From: Gemmatimonadales bacterium UBA4456
GTDB taxonomy: Bacteria > Gemmatimonadota > Gemmatimonadetes > Longimicrobiales > Gaopeijiaceae
DNA length: 50,433 nt
NCBI GenBank assembly: GCA_002390225.1
Contig: DGOW01000019.1
Span: forward strand, 1 to 50,433
Reading direction: 5' to 3'
Shown: positions 17,071 to 25,784 of the stretch, piece by piece
How the letters are laid out: each line of letters starts with the position of its first letter
How positions within the stretch are numbered: position 1 is the first letter of the stretch
The notes under the pieces: model-generated
What the model saw: only the letters and a program-made list of their open reading frames with translations
Databases searched by the model: none
Told to the model about the DNA's origin: nothing
Program-made: the position numbers and the translations under genes

Positions 17071-18054
17071 TCAGTTCGTCGGGAGCTCGAGCGCGTCAAG
17101 TTCGGCAACCAGCGCAATCTGTGTTCCGTCAGGGCTCACGGCGAGGCGGGACAGGTTGATGTGCAGATCGGAGAAGTCAGCGATCTCCTCCCACGCAGCT
17201 TCCGGCTCGTACCGTCGGGCGAAGAGGCGGGGGCCGTCGGCCATCAGAAGCACCCGGTTCGGCGTCCACGCATGGAAATCCCCGTTTGACACCGTTTCAG
17301 TGATCGGCTCGGGCGCTCCACCATCGCCGGGTAGTCGCATGATCGTAGTCGACCCATCCTCATGCTGCTGCACATAGGAGACATCAAAGGTGCCGGGGAT
17401 GTTATGGATCGAGCGGCCGATGCCTTCCGTCACGACCCGCGCCCGACCGGTTCGGAGATCACCCATCTGCAGCGTGGCCGGATTTCCGAGCACGAACATC
17501 ACAATGGTCGATTCGTCGACCCACTTGTGATACCCAACCGGTGCGACGTCCGGGAGGATCACCGAGGAGTTCAGGCCATCGAGGCTGAATCGCCACAGGC
17601 GCTGGGTGGAGTCGGCTTCCACACGAATCACCGAGACTCCCGAGCCGTCGGGGAGTGGCGTCGCTGAGTATTCACTCTCGGGCGCGCTGCTCGTGATCTG
17701 CGTGACACGTCCACTGGCGAAGTCGTAGCGCCAGATATCCGACTGCCCGCTTTGTGGATCGTTCGCGGTATACCAGAGGCCCGATCCGTCCGGAGTGAAG
17801 GAAGGCTGATTGTCGTAGTCGGGACGCTGCGTCAGGTTGACCGGCCGCCCTATGGACGGCAGCCCGCCCGGCTCGGTGGAGAGGTCGGCCACCAGGATAT
17901 CCGCGTCGCGAGGCGGTACGAAGGCCACCGCTTCGGCCTCTGGTTTGGGTGCTTCGTCACTGCCGCCACTGCTGCACGCCGCTGTGAGTAGAAGGAGTCC
18001 AGCCGTCATCGCAGCAGCCGGACGTGCGGACCGCATCATGTGGCGGGCGGTCAC
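17071..18054 (-). CDS. TolB/PD40-like propeller lipoprotein
   Basis: Lipoprotein of 327 residues. The signal ends LLLLTAAC (lipid Cys about 26), and an acidic glycine-serine linker follows. The mature part has WD40-like/PD40 strands of the TolB type, seen in QPSFTPDGSGLWYTAND, SATPLPDGSGVSVIRVE and RLAVSPDGTQIALVAE. Proteins of this class bind other envelope proteins or peptides; no partner is visible. The start overlaps the stop of the upstream membrane gene by 4 bp, so the two are coupled and presumably expressed together. Confidence 0.75.
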   Translation of the reverse strand: MTARHMMRSARPAAAMTAGLLLLTAACSSGGSDEAPKPEAEAVAFVPPRDADILVADLSTEPGGLPSIGRPVNLTQRPDYDNQPSFTPDGSGLWYTANDPQSGQSDIWRYDFASGRVTQITSSAPESEYSATPLPDGSGVSVIRVEADSTQRLWRFSLDGLNSSVILPDVAPVGYHKWVDESTIVMFVLGNPATLQMGDLRTGRARVVTEGIGRSIHNIPGTFDVSYVQQHEDGSTTIMRLPGDGGAPEPITETVSNGDFHAWTPNRVLLMADGPRLFARRYEPEAAWEEIADFSDLHINLSRLAVSPDGTQIALVAELDALELPTN

Positions 18055-18731
18055 GACTGCAGCGAGGTGATGAGGGGGGCACAGCTGCCCGAGGGGCCTC
18101 CGCTTACCGGGACGAGCTCCAGGAAGCGAGGCAGGAAGCCGTCGAGAGCCTGACCTCCCGAGCCCAGGACACTACTTTCCGCGAGGTCGAAGGGCTCCTG
18201 CTCACGGGTGACCCCGACGAACGCCACGTTGTGGAGCGCGGCGCCAGCGACCCCTGCACTTACGGTGGGGTTCTTTTCGACGTCGTATCGGCGGAGCACC
18301 TCCGCGCCGCCCGCCATTTCCTGAACGCCGAAGAAGGCGAATTGGCGCTTCCCCTGGATGAGGAAGCCCGTAACACGGCCGATATCCGCGGTTACCTCGA
18401 GGATGGTCAGCAGGCCGTATCCAAGCTCGGCTGCGGCAGCAGCGCCGCGCACGATGATCCAGAGCTGGGCGAAGGCGAAGATCGTCAGGATCGCGCCGAC
18501 TGCCGCGATCGTCGTGCCGATCTCCCAGTTTTCCTCCATTGGGCCCAGCGAGTAGAACCGCTGCTCGACTGCGAGGGCCCAGAGCAGCGGAAGCACGAGA
18601 ATCAGGCTCCCGGTCCAGCTGAGCCCGATCCCCCGCCACCGTGTGCCCTGTAGTCCCTCCGTTCCTGGTGGGGGCCACGAAAGCGGTGGCGCGGCAGATG
18701 GGATTGTCCCGGACTTGGCGTCGTTGCTCAT
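18051..18731 (-). CDS. Membrane protein, unknown, coupled to the TolB-like lipoprotein
   Basis: The 226-residue protein has two clear transmembrane helices (about 40-57 and 72-97) and a further hydrophobic stretch (AGVAGAALHNVAFVGV, about 155-170). The Pro-rich N-terminus (about 1-30) probably faces the cytoplasm. No conserved catalytic motif or known family is visible. It is the first gene of a minus-strand unit with the TolB-like lipoprotein and perhaps the LVIVD protein. The start at 18731 is used because it opens the frame and the upstream DNA is non-coding. Confidence 0.55.
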   Translation of the reverse strand: MSNDAKSGTIPSAAPPLSWPPPGTEGLQGTRWRGIGLSWTGSLILVLPLLWALAVEQRFYSLGPMEENWEIGTTIAAVGAILTIFAFAQLWIIVRGAAAAAELGYGLLTILEVTADIGRVTGFLIQGKRQFAFFGVQEMAGGAEVLRRYDVEKNPTVSAGVAGAALHNVAFVGVTREQEPFDLAESSVLGSGGQALDGFLPRFLELVPVSGGPSGSCAPLITSLQS

Positions 18732-18796
18732 CGCCTTCTCTTGCTTCGGTGAGCGCTTGGTTAGCTTGCCTCAAGATACATCGCCTTTCCTTACAG

Positions 18797-18819
18797 TGCC
18801 CCGTTTTTTTGTGTCGGGG
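18797..18819. repeat. Short inverted repeat in a divergent promoter region
   Basis: GCCCCG (18797-18802) and CGGGGC (18814-18819) flank an 11-base loop that begins with seven T. It lies between the divergent starts at 18731 (minus) and 18910 (plus). It could be an operator for either gene; six base pairs is short enough to be chance in this GC-rich DNA. Confidence 0.3.
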
Positions 18820-18909
18820 CGGCGGCGCCGGAAGCGGCTGTCACAGGCGGGTCACCTCGAGCTTTGCAGCGAGTAGTGGCTGGCTCACTTCGAAGGGACA
18901 TGGGCGTGC

Positions 18910-19380
18910 ATGAAAATCCATCTGAAACGGTTAGCGCTGGTTCTGTTGTTAGGGGTTGGACCGAGTGCTTGTGACAGCCTTGGGCTGACTGGCGGACCCG
19001 AGAGCGAGTTGGAGGAAAATCGGGCGCGATGGGCGTCGCTGTCCCTGACCTCGTACGAGTACGTTCTGAGGCGCGGGTGCTTCTGCACGCCTGCCTTCAT
19101 CGGTCCGGTGCGTGTGCGCGTGGAGCGGGGTGCGGCCACGCAGCGCACGTACGTCGAGGTGACGGAGCCTGTCCCAACCGAGCTGTGGGAGTTTTTTCCC
19201 TCCGTCGACGGGCTTTTCGATATCCTTGCGGATGCGTATGAACGGGATGCACATCGCGTGGTTGTGACGTACGACCCCGAGTCGGGGGTGCCGCTCGATG
19301 TATTCATCGACTACGCGGAAAACATCGCCGACGAGGAACTCGGCTTCACCGTCCAGGTTCCCCCGGTGCCCCTCCCGTGA
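18910..19380 (+). CDS. DUF6174 lipoprotein
   Basis: The 156-residue protein starts with a lipoprotein signal (LGVGPSAC, lipid Cys about 21). The DUF6174 pattern follows: NRARWASLSLTSYEYVLRR, RGCFCTPAFIGPVRVRV, then SVDGLFDILADAYER and VTYDPESGVPLDVFIDY. The paired cysteines in GCFC are usual for the family. Function is unknown; the protein should sit in the periplasm, attached to a membrane. It lies upstream of menF on the same strand, but 145 bp separate them, so it probably has its own transcript. Confidence 0.75.
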   Translation: MKIHLKRLALVLLLGVGPSACDSLGLTGGPESELEENRARWASLSLTSYEYVLRRGCFCTPAFIGPVRVRVERGAATQRTYVEVTEPVPTELWEFFPSVDGLFDILADAYERDAHRVVVTYDPESGVPLDVFIDYAENIADEELGFTVQVPPVPLP

Positions 19381-19494
19381 GGTGAGGCTGCGGCCGATTC
19401 CGCCCCGGAGTTATAGCGGATCGGATCTTGAGACGCTCGCGCGAGGAACTTTACCTCTCCAAGTTCGTCGTCGGAAACCTATATTTTTCAGCCG

Positions 19495-19519
19495 GTTCGA
19501 CCGTCAGGGTCGGCCGAAC
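19495..19519 (+). promoter_or_regulatory. Imperfect stem-loop covering the menF ribosome-site region
   Basis: GTTCGACCG (19495-19503) and CGGCCGAAC (19511-19519) can pair with one mismatch around a seven-base loop. The element ends six bases before the ATG at 19526, where no Shine-Dalgarno match is visible. An AT-rich box TATATTTTT lies at 19480-19488. Together they could form a promoter and a hairpin that limits menF translation; this is weak inference. Confidence 0.3.
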
Positions 19520-19525
19520 GCGTTT

Positions 19526-20944
19526 ATGGGGGATCACTTGGTCGCACACGATTCGTCGCGGTGTCTCGCGACCGTCACCGTGCCGGCCCCCGATCTTCGC
19601 CCGAAGCCTTTTCTGCGCCACGCTTCGGGTGATGCTCGGGGCTTCTGGGCGAGGGGCGAGCGTTGGGTGGCACATCGTGGTGTCACGGTCGAACTCGTTG
19701 CAGATCGGTCGGCCGGTGGCGATCGGTTCGGGGTCAGCGCGGAGGTTGCGCGTGACGTCGCCCGCCGGGCGCTCCTCCCCAGCGGAACGGCGCGAGCGCC
19801 ACGTGTTCAGTTCTACGGGGGCTTTTCCTTTCGCTCCGACCATGAGGCCGCAGGCGTCTGGGCCGACTTTCCGGATGGCCTGTTCCAGCTCCCTGCAGTC
19901 GAGCTCGAGGGAGACGGTTCTGGTGATGCGTGGCTTCGTGTCCGAGCTCTCGTCGATGCAAACGCGGGAGACGAGGTCTTCCAGCGGCTCCGCACCGAGG
20001 CAGAGTCTCTGCGGGCCGAGCTTGCATCTCGCGCGGACTTTGAAGGCTCATCGGATCGTGTCCCGGGTCGAGCGACCGCGACCGAACGGGCCATCTGGGA
20101 GGCTGCCGTCGATGCGTCCCTTGAAGCGATCCGGTCAGGAAGCATCTCTAAGGCCGTACTCGCACGCACGATGGATGTGGAGCTTGCGGGCCGTGTGGAT
20201 CCGGTCGACGTGGTCGCGCAGCTGTGGGAAGTTAATCGTGGTAGTCACGTCTTCCTTTTCGAGCCGGCTCCCGGGTCGGCGATCGTCGGTGCCGCGCCCG
20301 AGACGGTGGCGACCCTCCGCGACGGGGTCTTTCATGCGACGGCCGTCGCGGGTTCGATACGTCGAGGGGAGACGCCGCGGGAGCAGGCCGAGCTTGCCGC
20401 CAGACTCCTCGCATCGGACAAGGATCGGGCAGAGCAGCGCATCGCCCTCGACGATATGGTAGCTCGACTGGAGACTGTAGCGCATCAGATTCGCACTGAC
20501 CCTCAGCCGCACGTGCTGACACTAGCGCGTATCCAGCACCTGGAGACGGAGATTCGCGCCTCTGTCCCTGCGGGAGTCGGCGTTCTGGATCTGGTCCGCC
20601 TTCTTCACCCGACCGCCGCTGTCTGCGGTCTGCCCCGCGATGCGGCGATGGCGTTTCTCGGGCAAGAGGAGCCATTTGAACGCGGTTGGTATGCGGGGCC
20701 CGTCGGGTGGTTCGACGCCGAGGGGAATGGTGTATTCGCTCCTGCGCTGCGCACCGGCGTTTGCACAGGCTCGCGGTGGAGGCTGTTCGCCGGAGCCGGC
20801 ATTGTGGAGGGATCGGTGCCGGCCCTGGAGTGGGAGGAAACTGGCATCAAATTCGAACCGATGCTCGACGCGCTTCGCGGGGCCGGCGCGGAGCTCGATT
20901 TGGTGACAGCACAGGACGCTGAGTTTGTCGGGCGCGACACGTGA
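19526..20944 (+). CDS. menF: Isochorismate synthase
   Basis: Converts chorismate to isochorismate, the first committed step of menaquinone synthesis. The protein has 472 residues, close to the usual length. The chorismate-binding fold is complete in its C-terminal 260 residues, with IVGAAPETVATLRDG, ATAVAGSIRRGE, HPTAAVCGLPRDAA and the last strand RLFAGAGIVEGS. The Mg2+-binding glutamates are in the usual segments (EQRIALDDMV and ERGWYAGPVGWF). The ATG at 19526 is preferred; the frame opens further upstream to 19298 but the extra residues overlap the DUF6174 gene and are not protein-like. The stop overlaps menD by 4 bp (GTGA). A salicylate or other isochorismate role is unlikely given the menD, menA and menE neighbours. 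Confidence 0.9.
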   Translation: MGDHLVAHDSSRCLATVTVPAPDLRPKPFLRHASGDARGFWARGERWVAHRGVTVELVADRSAGGDRFGVSAEVARDVARRALLPSGTARAPRVQFYGGFSFRSDHEAAGVWADFPDGLFQLPAVELEGDGSGDAWLRVRALVDANAGDEVFQRLRTEAESLRAELASRADFEGSSDRVPGRATATERAIWEAAVDASLEAIRSGSISKAVLARTMDVELAGRVDPVDVVAQLWEVNRGSHVFLFEPAPGSAIVGAAPETVATLRDGVFHATAVAGSIRRGETPREQAELAARLLASDKDRAEQRIALDDMVARLETVAHQIRTDPQPHVLTLARIQHLETEIRASVPAGVGVLDLVRLLHPTAAVCGLPRDAAMAFLGQEEPFERGWYAGPVGWFDAEGNGVFAPALRTGVCTGSRWRLFAGAGIVEGSVPALEWEETGIKFEPMLDALRGAGAELDLVTAQDAEFVGRDT

Positions 20945-22722
20945 CCGGCTCACCCGCAAACACCGTCTGGGCCCGGAGCCTGCTCGACGAGCTGGCGCGG
21001 GCCGGTCTACGTGAGGTCATCGTTGCACCCGGGTCTCGATCGACTCCGCTTGTGATGGCGGCCGCGGCGGACGACAGACTTCGAGTGCGGGTCCACCTGG
21101 ACGAGCGCTCCTGTGGCTTCTTCGCCCTTGGGGTCGGGAAAGCCACGGCACGGCCGGCGGCAGTGATCACGACCTCCGGTACGGCGGTCGCAAACCTTTA
21201 CCCGTCCGTGGTCGAGGCCAGTCAGGCTGGCGTCCCGCTGATCGTTCTCTCTGCCGATCGACCGCATCGACTCCGAGGGGCTGATGCGAACCAGGCGATT
21301 GACCAGGTCCGCATCTTCGGCACGTATCCGAGAGCGTTCTTTGAACTTGCTGAGCCGACGCTGGACGGTCGGGCCCTCGGGCATCTGCGCGGTCTGGCCG
21401 CACGGGCCTGGGCGAGTTCTTGCGGGCATGGAGCCGGGCCCGTGCACATCAACGTCCCATTCGACAAGCCGCTCGAGCCCGAAGAGCCCTCAGTAGACGT
21501 CCGCACCGAGCACCTGATTGCAGTGGGTGGACGGCCCGACAACGCACCGATCGTGAGGGTCGAAGCTGCGCGACCTTCGGCCACTGACAAACAGCTGCAG
21601 GAGCTCATTGGACGCATGGCACCGCGGTCCGGGGTGATTGTGGCCGGGCCGACGGAAGAGGCTGGGTGTCTGGGGCCGGAGGTACGGCGCTTCGCCGCCG
21701 CGACCGGATTTCCGCTGCTTGCGGATCCCTTGAGTGGCGCCCGTTTCGGTCCTGAGACCGGCGTTCTCACGGTGGCCGCGTATGACCTTTTCCTCCGGGA
21801 CGAGGCTGTGCGTTCGAAGCTGGTCCCGGAGTTTGTCGTGAGGATCGGAGCCTCCCCTACATCGGCCGGGCTTCAACGCTGGCTGTTTCAGCATGCCGAT
21901 GTACCCCAACTGGTGATCGACGATGGGCCTCGGTGGAAGGATCACGGGGGTACGGCCGAGACATATCTCACGGCCGACCCGGCGCAGACGCTGGGGCGGC
22001 TCGCCGACGCCTGGCCGTCCACGGAGGTGTCTGGAACGAAGGCGCCTGACGCCTCTGTCAGTCCGTGGGCTCGCGCAGATGCTGCCACCCGCGATGTCTT
22101 GGCTCGGCTCGGTGATACTGAACTGGGCGAGGGCAGCATAGCGGCGTCTGCCCTGCGCGGACTTCCGGATGGCGGGGCCATGGTCGTATCCAGCTCTCTT
22201 CCGATCCGAGACGTTGACGCGTTCGCTGTGCCAAGCTCGGCGGGGGTCCTGCTGTTCGGGAGTCGCGGAGCGAGCGGGATCGATGGCGTCGTTTCGACCG
22301 CCTTCGGGATCGCATCGCAGCATCACAGCGGCCCAACCGCCCTTGTGATCGGGGACGTTGCCTTCCTGCACGATCAAAACGGGCTTCTGTGGAGTCGCGA
22401 GCCCGACACTCCGCTCGTCATTGTGCTCGTCGACAATGACGGCGGAGCGATCTTCGGCATGCTCCCGATCGCGGAGTACGAGCCGGAGTTCACGACGTAC
22501 TTTACGACCCCGCACGGCATCGATCCGTCGTATGCCGCGGCGGCCCATAGAATTGCTTACGACGATGTAACGATCGAGGGGGTGGAAGCCGCAGTTAGCT
22601 CGGCATTCGCCGCTGAGAAGACGACGATCATCCATGTCCGAACCGATGGTGCAGAAGGTCACCGGCTACGGGCGGCGGCCCGCAACGAGGTCGTTCTCCG
22701 TGTCCTCGACGCGCTCGGGTAG
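20941..22722 (+). CDS. menD: 2-succinyl-5-enolpyruvyl-6-hydroxy-3-cyclohexene-1-carboxylate synthase
   Basis: A thiamin-diphosphate enzyme that joins isochorismate and 2-oxoglutarate in the second step of menaquinone synthesis. It has 593 residues, full length for the family. The cofactor-activating glutamate is in HLDERSCGFFALG near residue 59. PGSRSTPL near the start and RPHRLRGADANQAIDQ bind substrate. The diphosphate/Mg2+ motif appears as GDVAFLHDQNG with DNDGGAIF after it. It starts at GTG in the GTGA overlap with menF. The menC and menB genes, needed between MenD and MenA, are not in the window; they must lie elsewhere or be replaced. Confidence 0.93.
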   Translation: MTGSPANTVWARSLLDELARAGLREVIVAPGSRSTPLVMAAAADDRLRVRVHLDERSCGFFALGVGKATARPAAVITTSGTAVANLYPSVVEASQAGVPLIVLSADRPHRLRGADANQAIDQVRIFGTYPRAFFELAEPTLDGRALGHLRGLAARAWASSCGHGAGPVHINVPFDKPLEPEEPSVDVRTEHLIAVGGRPDNAPIVRVEAARPSATDKQLQELIGRMAPRSGVIVAGPTEEAGCLGPEVRRFAAATGFPLLADPLSGARFGPETGVLTVAAYDLFLRDEAVRSKLVPEFVVRIGASPTSAGLQRWLFQHADVPQLVIDDGPRWKDHGGTAETYLTADPAQTLGRLADAWPSTEVSGTKAPDASVSPWARADAATRDVLARLGDTELGEGSIAASALRGLPDGGAMVVSSSLPIRDVDAFAVPSSAGVLLFGSRGASGIDGVVSTAFGIASQHHSGPTALVIGDVAFLHDQNGLLWSREPDTPLVIVLVDNDGGAIFGMLPIAEYEPEFTTYFTTPHGIDPSYAAAAHRIAYDDVTIEGVEAAVSSAFAAEKTTIIHVRTDGAEGHRLRAAARNEVVLRVLDALG

Positions 22723-22796
22723 ACGGGCGTCGACCCTCACACGAGGCTCTCCTGTTCGATAGCTTGCACTCGACCCACCGCTCTCTCACAGGCATC

Positions 22797-23480
22797 ATGA
22801 GCAAGTTCGACTGGACGCAACTGAACCTGCCATCGCGGGCGCTCCTTTCGTTGGCGGGGGCGCTGCTGGTCGCAGCGTGTGCCGGTCAGAACACCGCGCT
22901 ATACCAGCCGTCTCCCGAGGATCTTGCCGCCCAGGCACCGGACTCGTTCTTGGTCGACATCGAAACCAGCGAGGGAACGCTCACAGTGAAGATGCGACGG
23001 CACTGGTCACCGGCGGCCGTCGATCGTATCTGGCACCTGATGGACAACAACTTCTATGCGGGCGCCCGTGTCTACCGGATGGTCGACGGCTTCGTGGCCC
23101 AGTGGGGCTACTCGGGCGACCCCGCTCGGGATTCTGCGTGGCGGGCTAATCCACTGGACGATGAGCCGGTCCTGGGGAGCAACGTCCAGGGCACGGTGAG
23201 CTTTGCCCGAGCCGGACCTCGGACGAGGTCTTTCCAGCTCTTCATCAACCTCGGTGACAACGATCGCCTGGACGGTTTCGCCTCGGGGGGCGTGGTGGGA
23301 TACCCGCCAATCGGAGAGATCGAGGAAGGCGAGGACATTCCTGCTGGTTTCTACGGTGCGTATGCCGACCGTACGCCGAGTCAGGACTCCATCCGAATCC
23401 AGGGCAACGACTACCTTCGTCGCGAGTATCCTCAGCTCGATTCGATCATCGAGACGCGTGTCCGGGGCAGCTGGCGCTGA
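22797..23480 (+). CDS. Cyclophilin-type peptidyl-prolyl isomerase, lipoprotein
   Basis: The protein has 227 residues from the ATG at 22797. The signal ends LLVAAC, so the mature domain is tethered on the periplasmic side. The cyclophilin fold is recognisable from FLVDIETSEGTLTVKM through RVYRMVDGFVAQWG (the catalytic Arg/Phe/Gln region) to GTVSFARAGPRTRSFQLFI and LDGFASGGVVGYPPIGEI. Its place between menD and menA, five bp before the menA ATG, is unusual; it may simply ride in the operon, or help an envelope protein of the respiratory chain. An ATG at 22764 would add 11 residues; 22797 gives the standard signal. Confidence 0.85.
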   Translation: MSKFDWTQLNLPSRALLSLAGALLVAACAGQNTALYQPSPEDLAAQAPDSFLVDIETSEGTLTVKMRRHWSPAAVDRIWHLMDNNFYAGARVYRMVDGFVAQWGYSGDPARDSAWRANPLDDEPVLGSNVQGTVSFARAGPRTRSFQLFINLGDNDRLDGFASGGVVGYPPIGEIEEGEDIPAGFYGAYADRTPSQDSIRIQGNDYLRREYPQLDSIIETRVRGSWR

Positions 23481-23484
23481 TCGG

Positions 23485-24390
23485 ATGAGTGTAGAGTGGA
23501 CGTCTTCGATTGGGCGTGGGCAGGCTTGGGTCATGGCGGCTCGCCCCAAGACCCTCACCGCTGCTGTCGCTCCGGTGGCAGTTGGGGCGGGGCTGGCGGC
23601 ACATGATGGCGTGTTTGCGGCGCTTCCTGCAGCCGCAGCGCTGCTCGGTGCGATTCTGATTCAGATCGGGACGAACTTCGCGAACGACTATTACGACTTC
23701 GTTCGGGGCGGGGACACCGAAGAGCGTGTGGGGCCGACGCGTGTGACGCAGGCCGGGATCATCGAGCCTGAAGCCGTGAAGCGCGGTATGGTCGTGGTCC
23801 TCGGCGCGGCGATGCTTGTCGGCGTGTATCTGGTAGCCGTTGCGGGGTGGCCGATCCTGGTCATCGGTCTCGCGTCCGTTCTCTGCGCCGTGGCCTACAC
23901 TGGCGGACCGTTCCCCTTGGCGTACCACGGCCTGGGTGACCTCTTCGTTTTCATTTTCTTCGGCCTCATCGCTGTCGGTGGAACCTATTTCGTGCAGGCG
24001 CTGGCGTGGCCGCCCGACGCGTTGCTTGCCGGGGTCGGCCTCGGTGCACTGAGCACCGCGATCCTCGTCGTGAACAACCTGCGTGACATCGAGACCGACA
24101 CGCGTGCAGGCAAACGAACGCTGGCCGTTCGGTTGGGCGTGAGTGGAACGCGCGCCGAACTCGTGGCTCTCTTTGCTCTTGGGGCGGTCGTGCCTATCGC
24201 CGGGTGGCAGATCTACGCGTGGCCGGTCGCGTCCCTAACATCACTCATGGCGATTCCGCTCGCCGTACCGCCTGTACGAACGGCATTTCGCTACGAGCAC
24301 CCGGCTGAACTGATCCCGATGCTGGGAGCAACCGCTCGTGTGGTCGTGGTCTACGGCCTGCTCCTCGCTACGGGCCTCGCGCTCGGCTGA
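23485..24390 (+). CDS. menA: 1,4-dihydroxy-2-naphthoate polyprenyltransferase
   Basis: Integral membrane UbiA-family enzyme that attaches the isoprenoid tail to 1,4-dihydroxy-2-naphthoate, giving demethylmenaquinone. It has 301 residues. Both aspartate-rich Mg2+ sites are present: NDYYDFVRGGD in the first cytosolic loop and DIETDTRAGKRTLA in the second. MAARPKTLTAAVAPVAVG is the usual entry sequence. About eight to nine hydrophobic segments are visible. I start it at ATG 23485, four bases after the cyclophilin stop; an ATG at 23533 would remove a 16-residue hydrophilic lead. Confidence 0.92.
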   Translation: MSVEWTSSIGRGQAWVMAARPKTLTAAVAPVAVGAGLAAHDGVFAALPAAAALLGAILIQIGTNFANDYYDFVRGGDTEERVGPTRVTQAGIIEPEAVKRGMVVVLGAAMLVGVYLVAVAGWPILVIGLASVLCAVAYTGGPFPLAYHGLGDLFVFIFFGLIAVGGTYFVQALAWPPDALLAGVGLGALSTAILVVNNLRDIETDTRAGKRTLAVRLGVSGTRAELVALFALGAVVPIAGWQIYAWPVASLTSLMAIPLAVPPVRTAFRYEHPAELIPMLGATARVVVVYGLLLATGLALG

Positions 24391-24396
24391 GGCTCA

Positions 24397-25701
24397 ATGG
24401 ATCTCCTGAACCGTTCATCGTCGTCGCTCGACGAGTTGGTGATCGTGCATCGGTCGGGGGGGCTCTCTCGTAGAGAGCTTGTGGCCCGGGTTGAGGCACG
24501 AAAGAAGGAGCTTCTGGCAGAGCTGACGGGTGTCGGTCCCGCGGATGGTGTGCGTCCGCTCGAGATCGATGCGGACGTGGATGGCATCGTCGAGCTGCTG
24601 GCTACGTGGTCGGCTGGCCTCGTTGCGGCCCCTCTGAATACGAGGCTGACGGACGACGCTCGGCGACAAGCGCGGACCGCCCTGTCCGGTGCGTCCCCGC
24701 CCGTCGGCACGAGTGTCATCCTGTGGACCTCGGGGACCTCGGGTCGCGCAAGAGGTGTGGCGCTGTCGTGGGCGAATCTGGAGGCGAGTGCGCAGGCATC
24801 GGATGTCAGGCTGGGGCTCCGCACCGATGATGTCTGGTTGGCATCCCTGTCTCTCGCCCACGTAGGTGGCCTGGCTCTGGTCACGCGTGCTTTGCTGCTT
24901 GGAAGTCGGCTGATCGTCGGGGGACGCTTCGACGTCGTTGAGACCGTCGAATTGCTGGAAGGGGCCAATGGGCCGACTCATGTCTCATTGGTGCCGACTC
25001 AGCTACATCACCTCCTCGATGCGTGGGGTGCGCGCTCCGCCCCGTCGCGACTGAGGTGTGTACTCATCGGCGGAGCGCACGCGCCTCACAGTCTTGTGGA
25101 GCGAGCGATCGACGGGGGGTGGCCGGTGGCCCTGACCTATGGCGCGACCGAGATGAGCTCACAGATCGCGACGGCTGGTCCAGATGAGGTCCGTTCGGGT
25201 CGGCGTGATGTTGGCCTCCCTCTGGACGGCGTCGAGGTACGCGTCGGCGATGACGGCGAGCTTCTGGTGCGTGGCATCACGAAGGCGCTTGGCTATGTCG
25301 GCGATGGAGTCGGAGAGATCTCCGATGACGACGGCTGGTATCACACGGGGGATCTCGGCGAGGTCGATGAAGAAGGTCGGTTGTCGATCACGGGCCGAAG
25401 GATCGACCGGATCGTGACGGGAGGCGTGACACTGGATGCCGTATCGCTTGAGGAGGACCTGCGTCGTCATCCTGCGGTGCTGGACGTGTGCGTTGTCGGA
25501 GTGCCCGATGCCGTATGGGGTGAGCGGGTCGCGGCATGGGTCGAACCGATCCGGGGCGAGTTCGATCTCGACGACGTCGAGTCGTGGGTTGCAGAGGAGA
25601 TGACCTCGTCCCACCGACCGCGGTTGTGGAAGGTGGGGGACTCACTTCCACGGAATTCCAATGGGAAGGTCGACCGAGCGCAGGTTCGCTTGGCGTTCTG
25701 A
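24397..25701 (+). CDS. menE: o-Succinylbenzoate-CoA ligase
   Basis: An ANL-superfamily adenylating enzyme that makes o-succinylbenzoyl-CoA for the MenB step. It has 434 residues, at the short end of the family. The P-loop is TSGTSGRARG, the adenine motif is YGATEMSSQ, and HTGDLGEVDEEGRLSITGR precedes the hinge. The catalytic lysine is in NSNGKVDRAQ at the C-terminus. It follows menA by 6 bp with GAGG upstream of the ATG. No menC or menB lies downstream; a hairpin follows, so the operon probably ends here. Confidence 0.88.
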   Translation: MDLLNRSSSSLDELVIVHRSGGLSRRELVARVEARKKELLAELTGVGPADGVRPLEIDADVDGIVELLATWSAGLVAAPLNTRLTDDARRQARTALSGASPPVGTSVILWTSGTSGRARGVALSWANLEASAQASDVRLGLRTDDVWLASLSLAHVGGLALVTRALLLGSRLIVGGRFDVVETVELLEGANGPTHVSLVPTQLHHLLDAWGARSAPSRLRCVLIGGAHAPHSLVERAIDGGWPVALTYGATEMSSQIATAGPDEVRSGRRDVGLPLDGVEVRVGDDGELLVRGITKALGYVGDGVGEISDDDGWYHTGDLGEVDEEGRLSITGRRIDRIVTGGVTLDAVSLEEDLRRHPAVLDVCVVGVPDAVWGERVAAWVEPIRGEFDLDDVESWVAEEMTSSHRPRLWKVGDSLPRNSNGKVDRAQVRLAF

Positions 25702-25720
25702 CGAAGTGGCCGCGGGCGGA

Positions 25721-25737
25721 ACCACCCATCGGGTGGT
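25721..25737 (+). terminator. Candidate hairpin terminator after menE
   Basis: ACCACCC (25721-25727), loop ATC and GGGTGGT (25731-25737) form a perfect seven-base stem 20 bp after the menE stop. There is no T-tract, so it may need a factor or serve both converging genes (the next gene on the minus strand ends at 25785). Confidence 0.5.
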
Positions 25738-25784
25738 GATCGGTCCGAACGGAGGATAGTTCCGCGCCGCGAGCCGAATTTCGT

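Noticed and set aside
19298..19525. Upstream extension of the menF frame
   Set aside because: It overlaps the DUF6174 gene and codes for Arg/Pro/Ser-rich residues unlike any MenF N-terminus.
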